Shown piece by piece: positions 58,928 to 64,000 of a stretch of DNA of 64,000 nucleotides. Both the position numbers and the translations under genes were made by a program. The notes under the pieces are model-generated. The model searched no databases and was not told where the DNA came from. It saw only the letters and a list, made by a program, of their open reading frames with translations. Positions within the stretch are counted from its first letter, which is position 1. Each line of letters opens with the position of its first letter. Origin of the DNA: Thiospirochaeta perfilievii (lineage in GTDB: Bacteria > Spirochaetota > Spirochaetia > DSM-2461); contig NZ_CP035807.1 of NCBI RefSeq assembly GCF_008329945.1, positions 1,054,001-1,118,000 on the forward strand, read 5' to 3'.

Positions 58928-60640
58928 ATGGGGTTAAAAACATTCAGAAATCAAAAACTAAGGAACAAACTCCTAATAATTTATATTTTAGGTTTTTTTA
59001 TACCTATGATGTTTATAAATATACTATTCTCCTACAATCTATATCTAGAGGATAGAGATTTTGATAGAAAAAATCTTGAGAACCAGATAAGTAAGGCCTC
59101 CATATTAATAAAAAATGAGTTTAATAGTGCTCTACAGATTATCTATTCGGTCTATATAAATAAGGATTTAACGGATTTTATAAGAGGATCATACTCCTCA
59201 TCCAATGAGTATTTAAAAGAGCGTAACCAAGTATTTAAAACCAACTCCCTACTTAATCAACTAAGTACCTATGATATAAAATATACAATTTTCACAAAAA
59301 ATAAGAAGTATAGGCCGGACCCTGTAATAAAAAGAATAGATAAGGAAGTTGAGACTTCCCTCTGGTATAGAGAGTTTACTAAGAGCAAAAAAACAGGATA
59401 CCTATATTATACCAATGAAAACCGAGAATATATATCGATTATACGAACCCTAGACTATAGGGTTAAGGATGACAAAAAGTGGGATAACATATTAAAGGCA
59501 GATATCCCTATAAACAAAATAATAGAACATATTAATGGACTACCTAGGGAGTTTGGAGTATCCCTACTATCTAATAAAAATGAAGTTGTATATCAAACTA
59601 TTAATAATAAGAGTATAGATTATGTCTTTGAGAAGAATTTTGTTGGGATAAAAATGCTCTCAGAGTGGAGTTTAAGGGGTCTGATGTATAAAAAGAGCTA
59701 CTATACCTACCTTGTAAGCAATAACCGTATAAAAATAATTATTCCGATTATTATCATTTTAGTATCAGGTTCACTAATTATTTTTATGTTATCTAGATCA
59801 TTTTATAGCCGTATATACCGCTTATCCCGAAGGATGGAGGATGTAAGGTTAGGAAATTTTAAACCTGTTGAGATCTTTTTAGAAGATGGGGATGAGATTA
59901 CCGAACTATCTAGAAGTTATAACATTATGATAGATCATATAGAAAACCTTATAAATGAAGTCTCAGAGGGTAAAATAAGGGAGAATAGCAATGAGTTAGC
60001 AAAGAATAAAGCTCAATTAAGTGCTCTTATTAGTCAAATAAATCCCCACTACCTTTTTAATGTACTTGAATCCATAAGAATGAAATCCCTAGTTAAAGGA
60101 GAAAAAGAGACAGCAAATATAATAAAACATCTATCAAGATCTTTTAGGCATACAATATCATGGGATAAAAATATAATAACCCTAAAAGAAGAACTAGATA
60201 TAGTTAACGACTTTTTAAAAGTACAGAAATACCGCTTTGGGGATAAATTAAACTACACTATAAATGTTGATGAATCTCTATACGTACTAAATATTCCTAG
60301 GTTGAGTCTGCAACCCTTTATAGAAAACAGCTGTATTCACGGTATAGAAAATATAGATAACCATGGGAAACTTAATATTACAATATTTAGGGATAATGAT
60401 TTTTTAAGGGTTACAATTAAAGATAATGGTCAAGGGATAACAGATGAAGTTCTTACTAAACTTCACACTGAGATGTCAAATTGCAAAGTAGAAAATAGAC
60501 ACATAGGGTTCTCCAATACATATTGGAGACTTAAAAAACTGTACCCTAACTTCTCACTACAGATAGAAAGTACCCTTACCCAAGGCACAACAATATACTT
60601 AAATATTCCAGTAACAGAGGGAGATAATGTAGACCTATGA
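58928..60640 (+). CDS. YesM-type sensor histidine kinase
   Basis: The 570-residue product has a membrane segment at about 15-37, an extracytoplasmic sensor of about 230 residues, a second segment at about 270-290 and a HAMP domain (SFYSRIYRLSRRMEDVRLG). The His_kinase domain with phospho-accepting His is in LISQINPHYLFNVLESIR, followed by an ATPase domain (PRLSLQPFIENSCIHGIE, IKDNGQGI). YesM kinases usually control carbohydrate uptake with a YesN partner, here the next gene (ATGA overlap). Confidence 0.93.
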   Translation: MGLKTFRNQKLRNKLLIIYILGFFIPMMFINILFSYNLYLEDRDFDRKNLENQISKASILIKNEFNSALQIIYSVYINKDLTDFIRGSYSSSNEYLKERNQVFKTNSLLNQLSTYDIKYTIFTKNKKYRPDPVIKRIDKEVETSLWYREFTKSKKTGYLYYTNENREYISIIRTLDYRVKDDKKWDNILKADIPINKIIEHINGLPREFGVSLLSNKNEVVYQTINNKSIDYVFEKNFVGIKMLSEWSLRGLMYKKSYYTYLVSNNRIKIIIPIIIILVSGSLIIFMLSRSFYSRIYRLSRRMEDVRLGNFKPVEIFLEDGDEITELSRSYNIMIDHIENLINEVSEGKIRENSNELAKNKAQLSALISQINPHYLFNVLESIRMKSLVKGEKETANIIKHLSRSFRHTISWDKNIITLKEELDIVNDFLKVQKYRFGDKLNYTINVDESLYVLNIPRLSLQPFIENSCIHGIENIDNHGKLNITIFRDNDFLRVTIKDNGQGITDEVLTKLHTEMSNCKVENRHIGFSNTYWRLKKLYPNFSLQIESTLTQGTTIYLNIPVTEGDNVDL

Positions 60641-62172
60641 TTAAAACTTTAATAGTAGATGACGAACCTAATATTAGGGAAGGGCTTAAAATTGTAATCG
60701 AGTGGGAGAAGTTAGGTTTTCAAGTTGTTGGAGAGGCAGCTAGTGGGGTTGAAGCTCTAAGAAAAATTGAAGAGTTACAACCCGCTGTTGTTATAACAGA
60801 TGTAAAAATGCCAAAGATGAGTGGATTAGAACTTGCTGCTGAGTGTGTAAAAAAAGAATTAAATATATCGTTTATAATATTATCAGGCCACGGAGAGTTT
60901 TCTATGGCTAAACAAGCCTTAAATTTAGGGGTAAATGACTATCTATTAAAACCAGTGGATGAAGATGAATTAACTGAGGCTTTAATTAAATTAAAAAAGG
61001 ATAAATTTTCATCAATCTCTAGACATCACTCTGAACCTATATATCTACAAGCCCAATTTGATCAGCTTTTATCATCAAATAGAGAGAGGGAGTTACCAGA
61101 GATTAAGAGACTATTTAAAATTGATAATCAGATCAGTTTTTATTATGTAATAGTCGATTCAAGGGGTAATATACCTGTTGATACTATTAAAGGGCTAATT
61201 CAAAAAACCCTACCATCAAACTCTACTATATCCCTTAAAAAACATATGTGTGGAAGTTATGGTTTTATGATACACAGTACCATGTTAAAAGATTATAACC
61301 ACAGTATAAACATCTATCTTATGGATCTAATATCATTTGTATATAAAGAGACTTTAAAGGAAGTATCAATCTACCTAGGTACAAAAAAGAGAAATTTATA
61401 TGAACTAAAAGACTCCATGGATGAGGCCGTTATAGCTTCAGTTCATAGATATTACAGAGAGAGTGGAATAATAATTGACTATAACAATATTCAGCACCTA
61501 GACTTTTGTGATGAATATAGTGAGACCCAATATATAGATGATATTTTAAATGGGGTTTTAGATAGAGATAGAGGGGAAGTTACTAGAAGTATTAATAATC
61601 TAGTTAACTACTTTTTAGATCAATACCTATCAGCCCATATAATCTACCTGCACCTAAATCGTCTTCTTAATAGAGTTTTAGAGAGTGTACAGAAACTTGG
61701 GGGGGACAGTGAAAAGATTATACATAAAGCTGACTTTATAATAAAAAGAGAGAGCCAGATTTACCTCTATTCACTTCCAAATAAAATAGAAGGACTGATG
61801 GATGTAGTTTTAAATATTATTAATAAACTAAAAAACAAGAGCTCCCTTGGCTTAGAACTAAAAGAGTATATTGATGTAAACTTTAGAGAGAATTTAAGTC
61901 TAAAATGTGTTGCAGATAAATTTAATGTTAATCCAGCCTACCTAGGACAAGTATTTAAAAAGGAGACAGGTACATCTTTTAATAGTTATTTCCACACTCT
62001 AAGACTCAATGAAGCCAGTAAGTTATTATTACAAAGTAATATAAAAATATACGAAGTAGCCCAGAGTGTAGGTTATATGGATGTTAATTATTTTATGAAG
62101 AAATTTGAGAGACAATTCAGTACAACACCTAAGCAGTACAGAAAAAACTATAATAAGTCCATTAAAATATAA
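60637..62172 (+). CDS. YesN-type response regulator with AraC DNA-binding domain
   Basis: The 511-residue product has a receiver domain (LIVDDEPNIREGL with the acidic pair, phospho-Asp in VVITDVKMPKMSG, Lys in LLKPVDE). A middle region of about 250 residues and a C-terminal AraC-type double helix-turn-helix (LKCVADKFNVNPAYLGQVFK, IYEVAQSVGYMDVNYFMKKF) follow. It is coupled to the kinase by overlap and probably activates the solute-binding protein gene 111 bp downstream. Confidence 0.94.
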   Translation: MIKTLIVDDEPNIREGLKIVIEWEKLGFQVVGEAASGVEALRKIEELQPAVVITDVKMPKMSGLELAAECVKKELNISFIILSGHGEFSMAKQALNLGVNDYLLKPVDEDELTEALIKLKKDKFSSISRHHSEPIYLQAQFDQLLSSNRERELPEIKRLFKIDNQISFYYVIVDSRGNIPVDTIKGLIQKTLPSNSTISLKKHMCGSYGFMIHSTMLKDYNHSINIYLMDLISFVYKETLKEVSIYLGTKKRNLYELKDSMDEAVIASVHRYYRESGIIIDYNNIQHLDFCDEYSETQYIDDILNGVLDRDRGEVTRSINNLVNYFLDQYLSAHIIYLHLNRLLNRVLESVQKLGGDSEKIIHKADFIIKRESQIYLYSLPNKIEGLMDVVLNIINKLKNKSSLGLELKEYIDVNFRENLSLKCVADKFNVNPAYLGQVFKKETGTSFNSYFHTLRLNEASKLLLQSNIKIYEVAQSVGYMDVNYFMKKFERQFSTTPKQYRKNYNKSIKI

Positions 62173-62283
62173 TTTTTACATATTAATTATAGTAAATATC
62201 AATAAAATTCAATATTTATTCTTGTTGCACGCAAAAATAAGTAGGGGGATAATGAAATATAATTATTTAATAGGAGATTTTAA

Positions 62284-63933
62284 ATGAAAAAACAGTTGAT
62301 CGCTTTAATAGCATTGTCACTTGTTTCTGTAATGTCTTTTGCCAATTCTAACAAAGAGCAAAAGGGTGCAGATGGAAAAACAACCTTATCGATTTTTATT
62401 GGTGAGAGTATGCCGGACTATCCAGCAGATGGAACTATTGTAGGAGATAGAGTATCTGAGTTAGCAAATGTTGATTATGAGTTCGAATTCCTTGTAGGGG
62501 AACTACAAACAAGAACTGGTATAATGCTAGCATCTGGAGATTACCCAGATATTATTAATGCTAGAGGTGAACAGCATAGATTTTTAAATGCAGGTGCTCT
62601 ACTACCTTTAAATGATTTAATTACAACCCATGCTCCAAACCTTAAAAAAATGCTTGGTGACCAGTACTGGGAAGCTTTAAAAGAGGAAGATGGAAATATA
62701 TATATACTACCTGACCTAATCCCTTATGGAGAGACTAACTATACAGATGCTGATAAGGGTTGGTGGATTCAAAAAGCAGTTTTAAAAGAAGCTGGTTGGC
62801 CTGAAGTTAAAAAATTCGAAGACTACTGGAAATTAATTGAAAACTATAAGATGAAACACCCGGAGATTAATGGTGAAGAGACTATTGGTTTTGAACCTTT
62901 AACATATGACTGGTATAGAGACTACTTATATACTGCAGCACCTCTTTTAGAGGGAATGTACTCTGATAACCCAATTATCAACAAAATTAATGGTAAATGG
63001 AGAGTTTCTCCCCTTGATGGAACAGACTTGGAGTATAAATACTTTAAATTTATGAACGAACAGTTTAACAAAGGGTTAATAGACCCAGAAGGTTTTGTTG
63101 CTGATAAAGATCAATATATTGCAAAAATTGCTTCAGGAAGAGTTTTAGGGATATTTGATGAGTACTGGATTATGAATGAGGCTCAAGAGATATTAAAAGA
63201 TGAAAACCCAGATAGAATATTTGTAGCCCTTCCTCTTACATGGGATGGTGGAGATGATCAATACCACTATGCTAAAGCTTTAGCAACAGGTTTAGGAACT
63301 TCCATTACAACATCTTGTAAAGACCCAGTTGCAGCTATAAAATTCCTTGATACTTTAGCTACAGATGAGATACAAAAACTAGCTACATGGGGTGTTGAAG
63401 GTGTTGATTACTCTATAGATTCTAAGGGTAAATTTGCTAAAACAGCAGACCAAGTAAAACAGATGGACGAGAACGGAAACTGGTTCTACCCAGTTTGGGG
63501 TGGAAAATACTTCTACGAGTTCCTACCTTCAATGGACGGAACATTTGATGATGGAAATGCAACTAGATTTGGTATGCAACCTTCAGTATTTAAAGAGGGT
63601 TTAAGAGATTCACAAAAAGAAGTTCTTGATGCTTATGGTTTAGATAGTTTCTATGAGATGTTTACTCCAGCAAGTAACGAGAGAGCGATGTACTCTCCTC
63701 TATGGTCAATTGCTCCTGTTACAGGTTCTGATGAAGACCTAGTAGGAACTAAAATTTACGACTTAAGAACTAAATACTGTGCACTTGCAATGACTGCAGA
63801 GCCAGGTGATTTCCAAAATGTATGGGATGAATGGATGAGTCAGATCTCTGATGAAGATTTAGAGATTCAAACTAACTTCTACCAAGAAGCTATTAACAAA
63901 AGATTAGCTGGTTACGGTGTAGATAACGAATAA
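62284..63933 (+). CDS. Extracellular solute-binding protein of a sugar ABC transporter (LplA-like)
   Basis: The 549-residue product has a signal peptide (MKKQLIALIALSLVSVMSFA followed by NSNKEQ) with no lipobox Cys, so it is probably periplasmic or tethered by an uncleaved signal. The mature region fits large family 1 binding proteins found with YesM/YesN pairs: GTIVGDRVSELANVDYEFEF, MLASGDYPDIINA, PLNDLITTHAPNL. Substrate is likely an oligosaccharide. The permease genes normally follow and would lie beyond 64000. TAGGAGA precedes the ATG. Confidence 0.9.
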   Translation: MKKQLIALIALSLVSVMSFANSNKEQKGADGKTTLSIFIGESMPDYPADGTIVGDRVSELANVDYEFEFLVGELQTRTGIMLASGDYPDIINARGEQHRFLNAGALLPLNDLITTHAPNLKKMLGDQYWEALKEEDGNIYILPDLIPYGETNYTDADKGWWIQKAVLKEAGWPEVKKFEDYWKLIENYKMKHPEINGEETIGFEPLTYDWYRDYLYTAAPLLEGMYSDNPIINKINGKWRVSPLDGTDLEYKYFKFMNEQFNKGLIDPEGFVADKDQYIAKIASGRVLGIFDEYWIMNEAQEILKDENPDRIFVALPLTWDGGDDQYHYAKALATGLGTSITTSCKDPVAAIKFLDTLATDEIQKLATWGVEGVDYSIDSKGKFAKTADQVKQMDENGNWFYPVWGGKYFYEFLPSMDGTFDDGNATRFGMQPSVFKEGLRDSQKEVLDAYGLDSFYEMFTPASNERAMYSPLWSIAPVTGSDEDLVGTKIYDLRTKYCALAMTAEPGDFQNVWDEWMSQISDEDLEIQTNFYQEAINKRLAGYGVDNE

Positions 63934-63940
63934 AATTACT

Positions 63941-63966
63941 TAGTCCCCTTTTCTGGGGACTATTTT
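63941..63966 (+). terminator. Hairpin after the solute-binding protein gene
   Basis: TAGTCCCC and GGGGACTA form a perfect 8-bp stem with loop TTTTCT, followed by only four T. It probably causes partial termination, giving more binding protein than downstream permease. A GGGAGA ribosome site for the next gene appears at 63990-63995. Confidence 0.75.
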
Positions 63967-64000
63967 CACAATATAAAATAAAAATACTGGGAGAATAAAG

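Overview
The window is AT-rich DNA that most likely comes from a free-living spirochaete. This is an inference from content: a chemotaxis gene and two long Cache-type chemoreceptors, YesM/YesN-type two-component regulation, solute-binding proteins whose signal peptides end in ASGN/ANSN-like sequence, outer-membrane beta-barrel proteins, and attC-like integron sites, which are known from Treponema. No rRNA is present to settle the taxonomy.

Layout. 1-16.8 kb is core chromosome: a 5' fragment of cheD, tRNA-Ala, a folate operon (folE-folP-folB-folK) opposite 5-formyltetrahydrofolate cyclo-ligase, a RarA-type ATPase with an extra C-terminal domain, a four-tRNA cluster, the protein quality-control set tig-clpP-clpX-lon, argF, a DHH phosphoesterase and hpt. 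17-32 kb is an accessory island. It holds a frameshifted tyrosine recombinase, a truncated IS256 transposase, an Abi_2/HEPN gene followed by damaged pglZ and brxL genes of a BREX-like system, the BrnT/BrnA and HigB/HigA toxin-antitoxin pairs, a broken cupin gene, attC-like integron sites on the minus strand, an IS110-family element sitting inside one attC, and a large HEPN-motif protein. 32.3-64 kb returns to ordinary chromosome: MATE exporter, polar amino-acid ABC transporter, two chemoreceptors, GH2 beta-galactosidase with a divergent AraC regulator, three late cobalamin genes, a split chromate transporter, an HD-GYP protein, an AI-2E-type permease, SufS/SufU, a histidine kinase with a LacI-like sensor, class I fumarase (alpha subunit broken in three places), yidD, and a YesM/YesN pair next to a sugar-type solute-binding protein.

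Most striking points. (1) The reconstructed BrxL ends in a domain resembling the C-terminal domain of eukaryotic MITD1 (MIT_C, phospholipase-D-like) where the Lon-like domain is expected. (2) At least one complete and one IS-interrupted attC-like site identify a minus-strand integron cassette array. (3) The IS110 element splits an attC between its two core sites and carries a highly structured 5' non-coding region, a candidate bridge RNA. (4) Six one-base homopolymer contractions break four genes, and separate in-frame stops break pglZ, brxL, the cupin gene and an outer-membrane protein. Their clustering argues for gene decay, but sequencing error must be excluded.
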